Assembly: GCF_008189685.1 (NCBI RefSeq)
Contig: NZ_CP043312.1
Coordinates: forward strand, 248,001-312,000
Reading direction: 5' to 3'
DNA from: Candidatus Sneabacter namystus
Lineage (GTDB): Bacteria > Pseudomonadota > Alphaproteobacteria > Rickettsiales > Rickettsiaceae
DNA: 64,000 nucleotides
The first letter of the stretch is position 1; every line of letters starts with the position of its first letter. The notes under the pieces were generated by a model. The model was not told the DNA's origin. It saw only the letters and a program-made list of their open reading frames with translations, and made no database searches. Below are positions 1-8,826 of this stretch, piece by piece. The position numbers and the translations under genes are program-made.

Positions 1-1034
1 ATATGATATTTATAGCAGCTGGTATGGGCGGTGGTACTGGTACTGGCGCTGCTCCCGTTATTGCTAAAATTGCAAAAGAGTTAGGTATTTTGACTGTCGG
101 TGTAGTAACCAAGCCGTTTGAATTTGAAGGTGCTTATCGTATGCAAATAGCTATGAAAGGACTAGCAGAATTGCAACAGTATGTTGATACTTTAATTGTG
201 ATACCAAATCAAAATCTGTTCCGCTTATCTAATGAAAGGACAACTTTTTTAGAGGCTTTTAAAATGTCTGATGATGTGTTAAGTGGAGGAGTGCGTAGCA
301 TAACAGATTTAATGAATATGCCAGGTCTTATTAATCTGGATTTTGCAGATATTAGAACAATTATGACCACTATGGGCACTGCGATAATGGGAACAGGAGA
401 ATCTGCAAACGAGGAAGAGCGCTCTATTACAGCGGCAGAGGCAGCTATTTCTAATCCTTTATTATCTCATTCTTCTATTAAAGGCGCTCAAAATATTCTT
501 ATCAATGTTACTGGTGGTATGGATATGACGTTGCATGAAGTTGATAACGCCGCAAATCATGTAAGAGAGGCTGTGGATAATGAAAATGCTAACATAATAT
601 TTGGTTCTACTTTTAATGCTAAGCTAGACGGCCGTGTACGAGTTTCTATAATTGCTACTGGAATAGCATCTGAAATTCAAGAAGAACCTCTTTGTGAAAG
701 GAGTGATAACAAGAGTAGTAATTATAGTTTTGCATCTTCGCGTAAAAAAGATAGTGGAGTTAAAAATGATTCAGATGTCAATTTCTCCTCTGACTTTAAC
801 GTAAAAGGGGTATACGATTCTGAAGGCAATTCTGATGGAGTGATAAAGTCGTACTCTAGTAATACTAATAAAGTAGAAGAAGATATAAACGTTGGTGATG
901 AAGGCGAGGTGGGAAAATTGAATTTTGGAATCTTTGATCATAACGTCAGTGATGATAGTGATACTGTACAAGAAGGAGAACAAAATTATGAAATTCCAGC
1001 CTTTTTAAGAAAAAAACGTCGTAAAAATGATTAA
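1..1034 (+). CDS. ftsZ: Cell division GTPase FtsZ (5' end missing)
   Basis: Tubulin-like GTPase that polymerises into the cytokinetic Z-ring under the inner membrane. The reading frame is open from the left edge, so the N-terminal part of the nucleotide-binding domain lies outside the window. Near the start is the tubulin signature GGGTGTG, followed by the conserved core ([20 protein letters not shown]). After about residue 230 comes a long variable, acidic and serine-rich linker, and the protein ends in [14 protein letters not shown], the C-terminal peptide that binds FtsA and other partners. tRNA-Asn follows about 75 bases downstream. Identification is essentially certain; only the start is unknown. 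Confidence 0.97.
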   Translation, partial: MIFIAAGMGGGTGTGAAPVIAKIAKELGILTVGVVTKPFEFEGAYRMQIAMKGLAELQQYVDTLIVIPNQNLFRLSNERTTFLEAFKMSDDVLSGGVRSITDLMNMPGLINLDFADIRTIMTTMGTAIMGTGESANEEERSITAAEAAISNPLLSHSSIKGAQNILINVTGGMDMTLHEVDNAANHVREAVDNENANIIFGSTFNAKLDGRVRVSIIATGIASEIQEEPLCERSDNKSSNYSFASSRKKDSGVKNDSDVNFSSDFNVKGVYDSEGNSDGVIKSYSSNTNKVEEDINVGDEGEVGKLNFGIFDHNVSDDSDTVQEGEQNYEIPAFLRKKRRKND

Positions 1035-1110
1035 ATTGTAGTAAGAGTTCTTTTTTTGTAAAAAATATTTGGACAATTTAGGTAATTTTGTAGAGAATCT
1101 TATTATGCAT

Positions 1111-1185
1111 TCCTCGGTAGCTCACTGGCAGAGCAAGCGGCTGTTAACCGCTTGGTAGCTGGTTCGATTCCAGCCCGAGGAGCCA
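1111..1185 (+). tRNA. tRNA-Asn (anticodon GTT)
   Basis: Complete cloverleaf. The acceptor stem TCCTCGG pairs with CCGAGGA, the anticodon GTT is at 1143-1145 in a seven-base loop, and the T-loop is GGTTCGATTCC-like. The 3' CCA is encoded (1183-1185). Confidence 0.97.
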
Positions 1186-1227
1186 CTTTATCATGTCGTT
1201 GTTCAGCTTTCGCCTGTTTACTACTAG

Positions 1228-1689
1228 CTATAGTAGTGCTGTGATATTTATTTTTGATTGCCTTCCTAAAAATACCTCTGCTTCGATTTCACGCCTTCTT
1301 ATTAGCCCTGTTATTCTCTTTCCTCTTGCGAAAGTCCATTTGAGAAATTCTTCTTTCACATTGTCTTTGTTATCAGAATTTATTTTTTGCTTGAGTTGAG
1401 ATCTTTGTAATGCCGCTCCTCCGACGTTAAATGTGAATGACACTAAAGCATCCAATTGTTCTTGTGATAAATCGACTTTTATATTTCGTATTACCGAAGC
1501 TTCTGCTTTTGAGATATCTTTAATTAAAAGAGTCTCGGCCATTTTGTCGTCTATTGATGTATATTGATCTGGTCGAAGCATTTTATGTCCGTAGCCTATT
1601 GTGTAATATCCACCAGAGCATTTATATGGTTTTAATGATAATGATTCAAATATTTTTATCAGTTTTAAGCCGAAATTTGAAATAAGCAT
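1228..1689 (-). CDS. GH24 phage-type lysozyme (endolysin), probably GTA-associated
   Basis: Predicted muramidase cleaving the glycan strand of peptidoglycan. The GH24 catalytic triad has the spacing Glu-8aa-Asp/Cys-5aa-Thr, and here E15, C24 and T30 fit it exactly (FESLSLKPYKCSGGYYT), with Cys in the second position as in some phage lysozymes. IGYGH follows. I start at the methionine at 1689 because MLISNFGLKLIKIFE resembles the usual phage lysozyme N-terminus; a start 42 bases upstream (1731) is also open. No signal peptide or anchor segment is evident, so release would need a holin, and a GTA-type holin gene lies at 58.6 kb. It is the last gene of a leftward group beginning with bamA. Endolysin function is inferred from motifs. 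Confidence 0.85.
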   Translation of the reverse strand: MLISNFGLKLIKIFESLSLKPYKCSGGYYTIGYGHKMLRPDQYTSIDDKMAETLLIKDISKAEASVIRNIKVDLSQEQLDALVSFTFNVGGAALQRSQLKQKINSDNKDNVKEEFLKWTFARGKRITGLIRRREIEAEVFLGRQSKINITALL

Positions 1690-1763
1690 TAGGCATTGGT
1701 ATTTAACGTTAATTTTATTTATATATACCAAGGGGAGGTTGACGCTAATTACTTTTATAGATT

Positions 1764-2351
1764 TTATTTAACGATTATCTTTACTGACACTTGATTAATA
1801 TCTTGCACAGTACAGTTTAGTGTTGTTGAGTGATGTGAAGCTGTGTACGGCACAATCGATGTATTAATCAATCGAGATTCTATTATTGTACTTTTATCTT
1901 GTGTATTTGTGAGAATAATATCTACTTTTCTGATATTGACTAATTTATTGCCACTGTTATGGATTTGAAATCTGCATATAGTTTTGTTATCTCCAGTTTT
2001 ACTTAACTTTATTGTTTGAGCTGATATATATTTATCTACGTAATTGTAGGAATTGTATATCCATATACCAGATATCACAGTGCATACTGAAAGAAAGGCT
2101 ATTAACCATCTTACTATATAAAGTTTTGTTTTTTTTGTCTTTTGGACAGTCATTTTCTTTTCGCTTTCTGCCACAATTGCCTCAGTTTCTGAGAGAATAT
2201 CTTCAGTATGAGGCGTGTTGTTTGAATCTAATTCAGTGGTAGTAGCATCCCAAATGCAATAGCAGCGACTGCACTTGAAAACTAGTTCTTGAGTACTAGA
2301 ATTTTCAAAACTAAAGGATGTTTTGCAGCGAGGGCAAGAAATTGTTGGCAT
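1764..2351 (-). CDS. Membrane-anchored zinc-ribbon (MJ0042 type) protein
   Basis: The N-terminal 40 residues form a zinc ribbon of the MJ0042 type, with CPRC near residue 6 and CSRCYCIW near residue 28. An acidic linker follows, then one membrane segment at about 82-104, then a 90-residue C-terminal domain predicted to be periplasmic and resembling the DUF3426 tail found with this ribbon in proteobacteria. The layout implies that the ribbon is cytoplasmic and senses or binds something across the membrane, but no function is established for the family. It lies between the SH3 protein gene and the endolysin gene on the same strand. Confidence 0.7.
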   Translation of the reverse strand: MPTISCPRCKTSFSFENSSTQELVFKCSRCYCIWDATTTELDSNNTPHTEDILSETEAIVAESEKKMTVQKTKKTKLYIVRWLIAFLSVCTVISGIWIYNSYNYVDKYISAQTIKLSKTGDNKTICRFQIHNSGNKLVNIRKVDIILTNTQDKSTIIESRLINTSIVPYTASHHSTTLNCTVQDINQVSVKIIVK

Positions 2352-2392
2352 TATTAATCATGTATCAAAAATTTAGTTTACAGAAAATTGAT

Positions 2393-2842
2393 TTAAATTC
2401 CCCACAGTGAATCCGTTGCCACCCATCCGGTGTATTGTTTCACCGAAATTTTACACCAACTTTTTGTTTGTTTTATTAGCTGGCACCTTACATTAGATTT
2501 GATGTTTGCAATTATTGTAGCAGAAGAGGGGGTTTTATATAAGTTTGTTGTTTTTGTTGTAATCACAAATCTTTTTTTTGACAAGCAACTGAGATGCACC
2601 CATCCTGTATCTCCGTTTACATCTTGTATTTCTCTCCAATTTTCGAAAATTTGTAATATTTGCACTGGCTCATGTTTTTTTAAAAAGCACCATTTAGCAT
2701 AGCTTTGTGTATTGGGCGATGTTCTTACTGTCACTTGGCTAAATTTCGTAGAACCAAAACACTTGTTATTATTTTCTTCTGCATAAATATTGACTATTAC
2801 TGTCATTAGATATGTGAGAAAACATAGATACGATATTTTCAC
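2393..2842 (-). CDS. Periplasmic protein with two bacterial SH3-like repeats
   Basis: An N-terminal signal peptide (about residues 1-21, ending NIYAEE) is followed by two SH3b-like units. The first, about residues 33-88, has VTVRTSPNTQSYAKW and GWVHLSCL. The second, about 93-147, has TNLYKTPSSATIIA and GWVATDSLWGI. These repeats are typical of exported proteins that contact peptidoglycan, and small alphaproteobacterial proteins with this layout are common. It is encoded 15 bases after bamA on the same strand, so it is probably co-transcribed with the outer-membrane assembly gene. The molecular target is unknown. Confidence 0.75.
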   Translation of the reverse strand: MKISYLCFLTYLMTVIVNIYAEENNNKCFGSTKFSQVTVRTSPNTQSYAKWCFLKKHEPVQILQIFENWREIQDVNGDTGWVHLSCLSKKRFVITTKTTNLYKTPSSATIIANIKSNVRCQLIKQTKSWCKISVKQYTGWVATDSLWGI

Positions 2843-2857
2843 AATCTATAAGTACAT

Positions 2858-5242
2858 TTAATCTTCTGCTGTAAACTCTTTTTCTACGGATATGACAAGA
2901 TTACTTGTATCTTTTTTATCTTTGTGATGTCCTTTTGCTCCAAACACGTAGGACATTTTAATTGGGAAGAAAGGTGTGACAATTTTCAAACCAACACCAT
3001 AAGAGCTACGTAAGCTTCTGTTGCTTATTATTTCAGCTTCTTTATTTCCTTTATTATGACGCCATATATTACCACAATCAAAGAAACAGAAGCATGAAAC
3101 TGGAACAGTATTTTGTGATATTATCGCGCTTAACTCGCTAGAAAGTCTGTATAACCTATCTCCTCCACAGGCAATTCTACAACGACTTTCTTTTGTTTTT
3201 AACCTGTACGGGGAGCAGCCATGTTCAACAAATCCTCTTAAATTATCTCCCCCGAGAGAAAAGCAATCAATAGAACGAATTGTGCCATTGGAAAACAGCA
3301 TCTTACCCTCTAGTATGGTGTTTAACACTACTTTATTTGGTATTAATTGTACCGCGTGTTGTGCAGTGAAGGAGGCCATTCTATGATTTGGGTAATCACA
3401 TCCTATTGTTTTTGTATAAGTATGAGCTAACGTAGCTGTTAACCCTTTTTTATTATCTAGATGACCCATCATTGTATCATATATGCAAGATGTCTTGAAC
3501 GATATAGCTTTGTAACCACCAAAGTCATCATCTAGCATTATTTTAGAGGATCTAGCTCGTAGTTTTTGTTTTTCATCATCATTATCGTCATATTTTGTGT
3601 CTATGCTTTTTTCACTTGAAAAAGATATGGAATTTTTGAAGAAAACATTTTGAGCAATCCTATTACTAATTGCCGCAAAAAGTCTTACCTTTCTTTGGGA
3701 TGAGGTGTGGACTTCTTTACCCATAACATTATCTAAAATTGAATCTTCAGCGCTTTCTTTCGCACTTATATGTGAAAATTCTATACCAGAAGAAATTGAT
3801 ATATTCCTATTAATAGGGATACTAGACAGTACATCTATATCAGTAAAATTAGATGCTTTATTTATAGAAACTAATCCTACTATACCTTTTCCAAATAAAT
3901 TACTTTCTCTTAAGCTGATATTTCCACCTATTCCACTCCTATGTGCATATCTTATTCCAGCCGAACATTTCGTTCCAGGTCTTTCTGATAATTGCACTGA
4001 GATCAGTGCTTTACCGTCCTCATCTATATCTTCATCGATGTTTACTCCATCATGTTTGAAAAGTCCTGATGCTAGTAAATTGTTTTTGCTACGTTGTAGA
4101 TCATCGTTTTTGTATCTAGAACCCTCCTCTATTTCTAAATGTTCCCTGATTGTTTCTTCTCTAGTATTGGTGTTACCGCTTATCTCTATACTTTTTATCA
4201 CAGGTTGAGTATGGTAGCGAGTACAATGAAAAGTGACATTTGCAATGTTGCCGCTTGGATGGATACGGTGATGTACTCTAAAATCATGGAAATTAAGCGC
4301 CTTCAAAGCTTTTTCTATACTAGCAGAGGTTTTTTCTAATAGCGTGGTATCACAATAAGATTTTTTGGAAACTTTAATCAAATGTTTCAATTTATTTATT
4401 GGTATTTCTGTCGTTTTGCAAGAAATGTCTACTTTTCCTATGAAGTATCTTGTGCCTTCATCTAGTGCAAAATTTACCTCAAATCCATCTAAAGTATTCA
4501 GTATTCTAGAAGATATGGAAATTACTTTAAAGTCTAGAAACCCTTGTGATTTATAGAATTTTTCTAACAAAAATCTATCCAAAGAGAAGGAGTCTGGTTC
4601 ATAAGTGGTATTAAAAGATAAAAATCTCAGCAAAGGTGAACTTTTAGTGTGCAATATTTCTTTTATTGTTGAGTCACTAAATGTCTTATTACCAATTATA
4701 TTAATTCTCTTGATGAAAATTTTTGGACCTTCTAGAATGTTGAATTCTACTTCCACTAAATTGTTTTTGGTTTTTATAATATTAGGGGTTACTTTCACAT
4801 AAAACATACCAGTTGACTTGTATGCAGCGAGTATCTTTTGTACTGCAACGCTAATACCTGATGAATTGAGAGAGGAACCTTTAGCAATTAATAATAGTTT
4901 ATCTAGTGCAGAATCCGCAATTGAATTGTTACCTTTATAAGATATTTTTTCTATTACAGGACATTCACTTAAAGTGATTTTTATAGAATTATCTTGCACT
5001 GATGCATTAACATGTTCAAACCACCCGGTATTATACAGTATCTTAACCATCTCATTTAATTCATCTTGTGTGCAATTTCCGGAATTAAGTTTTATTTTAT
5101 TTATAATTGCCTCTTTGCATATTCTTTCATTTCCTTCAATGCTTATCGTGGAGTATGTGTATATTTGTGCTGTGGTATTAGCAAAACTGCATAAACATAA
5201 GAGGAAATAAACGGCAAAAGCGCTTCTTGTTATGTAGATCAT
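2858..5242 (-). CDS. bamA: Outer membrane protein assembly factor BamA
   Basis: Omp85-family barrel that folds and inserts outer-membrane proteins. At 794 residues it is normal length. A signal peptide (about 1-25) is followed by five POTRA domains to about residue 420; the last is marked by IEISGNTNTREETIREHLEI. The surface-antigen beta-barrel runs to the C-terminus and contains GGDNLRGFVEHG, the RGF motif of loop 6. The final residues (VEKEFTAED) do not end in the usual terminal aromatic. The gene is transcribed leftward and faces away from ntrY. The short downstream genes on the same strand may share its transcript. Confidence 0.95.
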   Translation of the reverse strand: MIYITRSAFAVYFLLCLCSFANTTAQIYTYSTISIEGNERICKEAIINKIKLNSGNCTQDELNEMVKILYNTGWFEHVNASVQDNSIKITLSECPVIEKISYKGNNSIADSALDKLLLIAKGSSLNSSGISVAVQKILAAYKSTGMFYVKVTPNIIKTKNNLVEVEFNILEGPKIFIKRINIIGNKTFSDSTIKEILHTKSSPLLRFLSFNTTYEPDSFSLDRFLLEKFYKSQGFLDFKVISISSRILNTLDGFEVNFALDEGTRYFIGKVDISCKTTEIPINKLKHLIKVSKKSYCDTTLLEKTSASIEKALKALNFHDFRVHHRIHPSGNIANVTFHCTRYHTQPVIKSIEISGNTNTREETIREHLEIEEGSRYKNDDLQRSKNNLLASGLFKHDGVNIDEDIDEDGKALISVQLSERPGTKCSAGIRYAHRSGIGGNISLRESNLFGKGIVGLVSINKASNFTDIDVLSSIPINRNISISSGIEFSHISAKESAEDSILDNVMGKEVHTSSQRKVRLFAAISNRIAQNVFFKNSISFSSEKSIDTKYDDNDDEKQKLRARSSKIMLDDDFGGYKAISFKTSCIYDTMMGHLDNKKGLTATLAHTYTKTIGCDYPNHRMASFTAQHAVQLIPNKVVLNTILEGKMLFSNGTIRSIDCFSLGGDNLRGFVEHGCSPYRLKTKESRCRIACGGDRLYRLSSELSAIISQNTVPVSCFCFFDCGNIWRHNKGNKEAEIISNRSLRSSYGVGLKIVTPFFPIKMSYVFGAKGHHKDKKDTSNLVISVEKEFTAED

Positions 5243-5466
5243 TTATGATGATGTAAAAATTTTAGTACTTGAAACTTGCTGCTTTGTACAAATTAACGCT
5301 TAAATCGTATAACATATTATGGCGTTTACAGCAACGTGTCACGTTTTTATATGCTATAAGTAGGCTTGTTACAGAGAATAAGAAGGTATAAGATCTTCTT
5401 TGATGATTGTATTTACTGTGTAGGTATACATTTTTTAATAAACTTCACTTTGCAGAAGGGTTTTCG

Positions 5467-7308
5467 ATGCGATTGTTACGGTTTAGCAGTGTTGAGTGGT
5501 TGCGTCGATACGGAGCTAGTGTGCTTGTGCTATTAGATTTTGTTGCGTTAGCTTGTGTTGCGTATGTAGGAGGAAGATTTGTATTAAAGCCGGATGTCAA
5601 GTTACTTATATTTGATAATCTTGGTGCTGGTGCGTTATCTTTATCTTCGATGCAGAACTTACTCCTGGTTGCTATATCTAGTTCTTTTTTGTTACATCGA
5701 CTACTTAACGCATTCATTAAGTATTACTATTATAGCGATAAGTTTACCCTATCTTTAAGAAAAAAAATAACCATTTTTCTTAATAGTGTTGCTATTATTC
5801 CAGCTATTACTACTTCAGTTTTTGCAATTTTTTTTCTTAATTCTAGTTTAAGAGCTTGGTTTGATGAGAAGATTACCTGCACAATAGATAATGCTGTAGA
5901 TATTTCAAAAACTTACGTTATTGAGCACAAAACTGGCTTATTTAACACCGCGAGGCAATTGGCTTGGGAAATTGAATCCCAGTACAAAAATGTCATGGAT
6001 AATAGAGAAGCCTTATGTGAATTATTGAATAGCAAAGTTGATATGGGAGTATGCTCTGAGGTGGTGGTATTCAGAGTAAAACCTACTAACATCCTAGCAA
6101 GAAGTACTCTTAGCTTTTTTTCTCCCAAAGAGATACCGTTTGGGGTATTAGCTAACGTAAAAAGGGGAGAGGCGATAGAAATGTTATACGATTCTGACAG
6201 AATACATGTACTGGCGAGTTTACCAAGCTACGAAGATATTTACATTGTAGTTAGTAGGGTGTTAGATCAGAGGATTGTGGATTACCTCGATTATACTCAT
6301 GGAGCTTTGGAGTCTTATAAGGCTTTACAAGAAAATTTGCGTTCTCTGCAAATTAGGTTTGCAATAATATTTGTTCTGATTGTTTTGATTTTTCTTTTCT
6401 CGGCAATATATACGGTATCAGTTTTTGCTGTGAGAATAGTGTTACCAATACGTACTTTAGCATCTGCAATATCAAAAGTACAACAAGGAGACCTGAGCGT
6501 TGGCGTACCAGTTTTAACAAGTAGAGATGAAATTGCCAGCTTAGGTAGGGCTTTCAATGACATGGTAGTACAATTGAAGCGTCAAAGAAGGGAATTGATA
6601 GTTGCGCAGAAATCTTTAGCTTGGTCAGACGTAGCAAGAAGAGTTGCTCATGAAATAAACAATCCTCTGACTCCTATAAAGCTTTCTGCTGAGTTGCTAC
6701 AATCAAAATTTTCTAAGGATGTGGAAGATAAAGCTAATTTTGAGAAATATACTAATAACATTAGTAAATATGTAGATGAGATTAAAAGTATTGTCTTGGC
6801 ATTTTCTCAATTTGTTAAGTTACCTCAACCAGAGTTAAGCGTGTGTGACTTGAAGGAAAGATTAAGCCAGGTAGTGCATACTAGAATTAGTACTGAATCT
6901 CTTATTAAGTATAGTTTGACGGTATCAAATGATGATTTTTCCAAAATTTTATGTGATGGCGGAAAAATTAGTCAGGTCGTAAATAATCTTATAACAAATT
7001 CAGAAGAAGCTATAAAAATGGATAGCAATTCAGGTAATATAGCGGTTGATATGCGTATTGACGGAGATTATGTATCGATTTCTGTACAAGATGATGGGTC
7101 TGGTTTTGAAGAAGAGGTGTTATCCAGAGCAGTAGAGCCTTATTTTTCTACTAAATCTAGAAGTACAGGTCTTGGATTGGCTATAGTGTCGAAAATAATA
7201 GAAGAACATTCTGGAATTTTGAAAATTAGTAATTTATCCCCAAAGGGAGCTGTAGTAACATTCAAGATACCTTTAAAGCAAGGCTCTATGCCTTTATCTT
7301 CTGATTGA
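5467..7308 (+). CDS. ntrY: NtrY-like sensor histidine kinase
   Basis: Inner-membrane sensor kinase of the NtrY/NtrX two-component pair. Membrane segments lie near residues 18-36, 65-80, 101-125 and 298-322, with a periplasmic sensor region between the third and fourth. HAMP, dimerisation and ATPase domains follow. The phospho-accepting histidine is H395 in VAHEINNPLTPIK, and the N box (NNLITNSEEA), the G1 box (DDGSGF) and GLGLAI are intact. I prefer the ATG at 5467, which has AGAAGGG just upstream, over a TTG 60 bases earlier. ntrX follows after 33 bases. The ligand is unknown; in alphaproteobacteria the pair has been linked to nitrogen, redox and envelope signals. Confidence 0.92.
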   Translation: MRLLRFSSVEWLRRYGASVLVLLDFVALACVAYVGGRFVLKPDVKLLIFDNLGAGALSLSSMQNLLLVAISSSFLLHRLLNAFIKYYYYSDKFTLSLRKKITIFLNSVAIIPAITTSVFAIFFLNSSLRAWFDEKITCTIDNAVDISKTYVIEHKTGLFNTARQLAWEIESQYKNVMDNREALCELLNSKVDMGVCSEVVVFRVKPTNILARSTLSFFSPKEIPFGVLANVKRGEAIEMLYDSDRIHVLASLPSYEDIYIVVSRVLDQRIVDYLDYTHGALESYKALQENLRSLQIRFAIIFVLIVLIFLFSAIYTVSVFAVRIVLPIRTLASAISKVQQGDLSVGVPVLTSRDEIASLGRAFNDMVVQLKRQRRELIVAQKSLAWSDVARRVAHEINNPLTPIKLSAELLQSKFSKDVEDKANFEKYTNNISKYVDEIKSIVLAFSQFVKLPQPELSVCDLKERLSQVVHTRISTESLIKYSLTVSNDDFSKILCDGGKISQVVNNLITNSEEAIKMDSNSGNIAVDMRIDGDYVSISVQDDGSGFEEEVLSRAVEPYFSTKSRSTGLGLAIVSKIIEEHSGILKISNLSPKGAVVTFKIPLKQGSMPLSSD

Positions 7309-7341
7309 TATTAGAATACACAAAATTGTAAGTAAAAATTT

Positions 7342-8724
7342 ATGGCTTTAGATGTTCTTATAGTAGAAGATGAGGAAAATATCGCTGATCTTATATCTGA
7401 AATTTTAAAAGAAGCGGGTTTTAGCACGCGCATGGCTATGAATAGCAAAGATACTTTCCTTGCTGTTCAAGACAAGGTGCCAAACGCAATCATATTAGAT
7501 GTTTGGTTAAAAGGAAGCGAATTAGATGGTTTGGGCATTTTAGAAAAGATAAAAGAGCGGTATAGTTTATTACCTGTCGTTGTCATAAGTGGGCACGGAA
7601 CTATAGATTCTGCTATTACTGCAATAAAATTAGGTGCGTATGATTACGTACCAAAGCCTTTAAGCAGAGATAAGCTTCTTATAACTCTTACAAGAGCTTG
7701 TGAAGCAGCAAGGTTAAGGAAAGAAAATATTAGCTTTAAATCTAGATTTAAAAAAGAGTCTGAAGTTTTAGGTTCATCTGCTGCTGTTAACAAACTCAGA
7801 TCTCTTATAGAAAAAGCTGCATCTAACTCAGGTAGAGTTTTAATAGATGGGGAGTTCGGATGTGAGCACGATACTGTAGCTCATTTAATACATTCTAAAT
7901 CATCCAGATCTTCTAGACCTATTATTACATTTGATCCGAGTGCTGTATCTGAGGATAACATTTTGTTAGAACTTTTTGGAGAAGGTGTGAAACAGCAAGA
8001 AGGTGAGCCGGTAAAGAAGAAAATGTGTTTGCTAGAGGTAGCACACGGAAGTTCTTTGTATATAAAAAATGTAAACCACCTTCCTTCGTATGTTCACTGT
8101 AGATTGCTGAATTTTTTTAACGGTAACAAGATACAGGGCGTTAAACAGAGTTTGGATGTAAGGATAATTGCTTCTGTTGCTTGTAAGTCAAGATATATTG
8201 TTGCTGATGACCCTATTTCTAGAGATTTTTACGAACGATTGAAGGTAATGGAGGTATCTATTCCATCTCTTGCTAACAGAAAAGATGATGTAGGTTTTTT
8301 GGTAGATCATTACGCTGAGCAATTTGCTAAAGCTAATGGATTAAAAAAGCCCATTTTTTCTCACGGCGCTATTACTACCATGATGCAGAATGACTGGCCA
8401 GGGAATCTTCTTCAATTGCGTAATTTTGTAGAAAAAATCATAATATCCTTGTCTGGTTCCGATGATAAAATTGTTCATGTCGGCATGTTATCCAATGATA
8501 TTTCTGTCCCTTCTAACAGTATTTTGGAAAAAGACGGAGTAGATATTTCTGTTATGAGTCTTAAAGTTGCAAGAGATTACTTTGAAAAATATTACCTTGA
8601 AATGCAAATGAATAAATTTGGTAAAAATATTTCTAAAACTGCTACTTTTATTGGTATGGAAAGATCTGCTTTACATAGAAAACTGAAGCGTTTTAAAGTT
8701 GGGATAAAAAATTGTAAAGAATGA
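7342..8724 (+). CDS. ntrX: NtrX-like response regulator with degenerate AAA+ domain
   Basis: Cognate regulator of NtrY. The receiver domain (1-120) is intact, with acidic pocket EDEE, phospho-acceptor D53 and the conserved lysine K105. The central domain (about 140-380) is recognisably the sigma-54 activator AAA+ domain but has lost its signatures. The Walker A position reads GEFGCEHD without the lysine, Walker B reads LYIKNV without acidic residues, and the GAFTGA sigma-54 contact loop is gone. The C-terminus (about 410-460) carries a Fis-type helix-turn-helix (ISKTATFIGMERSALHRKL). It therefore probably acts as a phosphorylation-controlled DNA binder with sigma-70 rather than as an ATP-driven activator. 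The ATG is chosen at MALDVLIVEDEE. Confidence 0.92.
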   Translation: MALDVLIVEDEENIADLISEILKEAGFSTRMAMNSKDTFLAVQDKVPNAIILDVWLKGSELDGLGILEKIKERYSLLPVVVISGHGTIDSAITAIKLGAYDYVPKPLSRDKLLITLTRACEAARLRKENISFKSRFKKESEVLGSSAAVNKLRSLIEKAASNSGRVLIDGEFGCEHDTVAHLIHSKSSRSSRPIITFDPSAVSEDNILLELFGEGVKQQEGEPVKKKMCLLEVAHGSSLYIKNVNHLPSYVHCRLLNFFNGNKIQGVKQSLDVRIIASVACKSRYIVADDPISRDFYERLKVMEVSIPSLANRKDDVGFLVDHYAEQFAKANGLKKPIFSHGAITTMMQNDWPGNLLQLRNFVEKIIISLSGSDDKIVHVGMLSNDISVPSNSILEKDGVDISVMSLKVARDYFEKYYLEMQMNKFGKNISKTATFIGMERSALHRKLKRFKVGIKNCKE

Positions 8725-8826
8725 TGTTTGATAAATATTTTTATGCCCTTTGTATAAAAGATGCTTAGCGAAGGTGCCGTACTAGTGTAAATGTGTTTAT
8801 GTTTTAGTAAACATATTTGTAAAAAC

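Noticed and set aside
3705-4208. 167-codon frame opposite bamA
   Set aside because: Lies entirely antisense within a well-supported gene and has the composition of a mirrored frame.
5333-5345. Palindrome AACGTGTCACGTT between bamA and ntrY
   Set aside because: Thirteen bases with a one-base centre can arise by chance; no second copy or clear promoter alignment was found.
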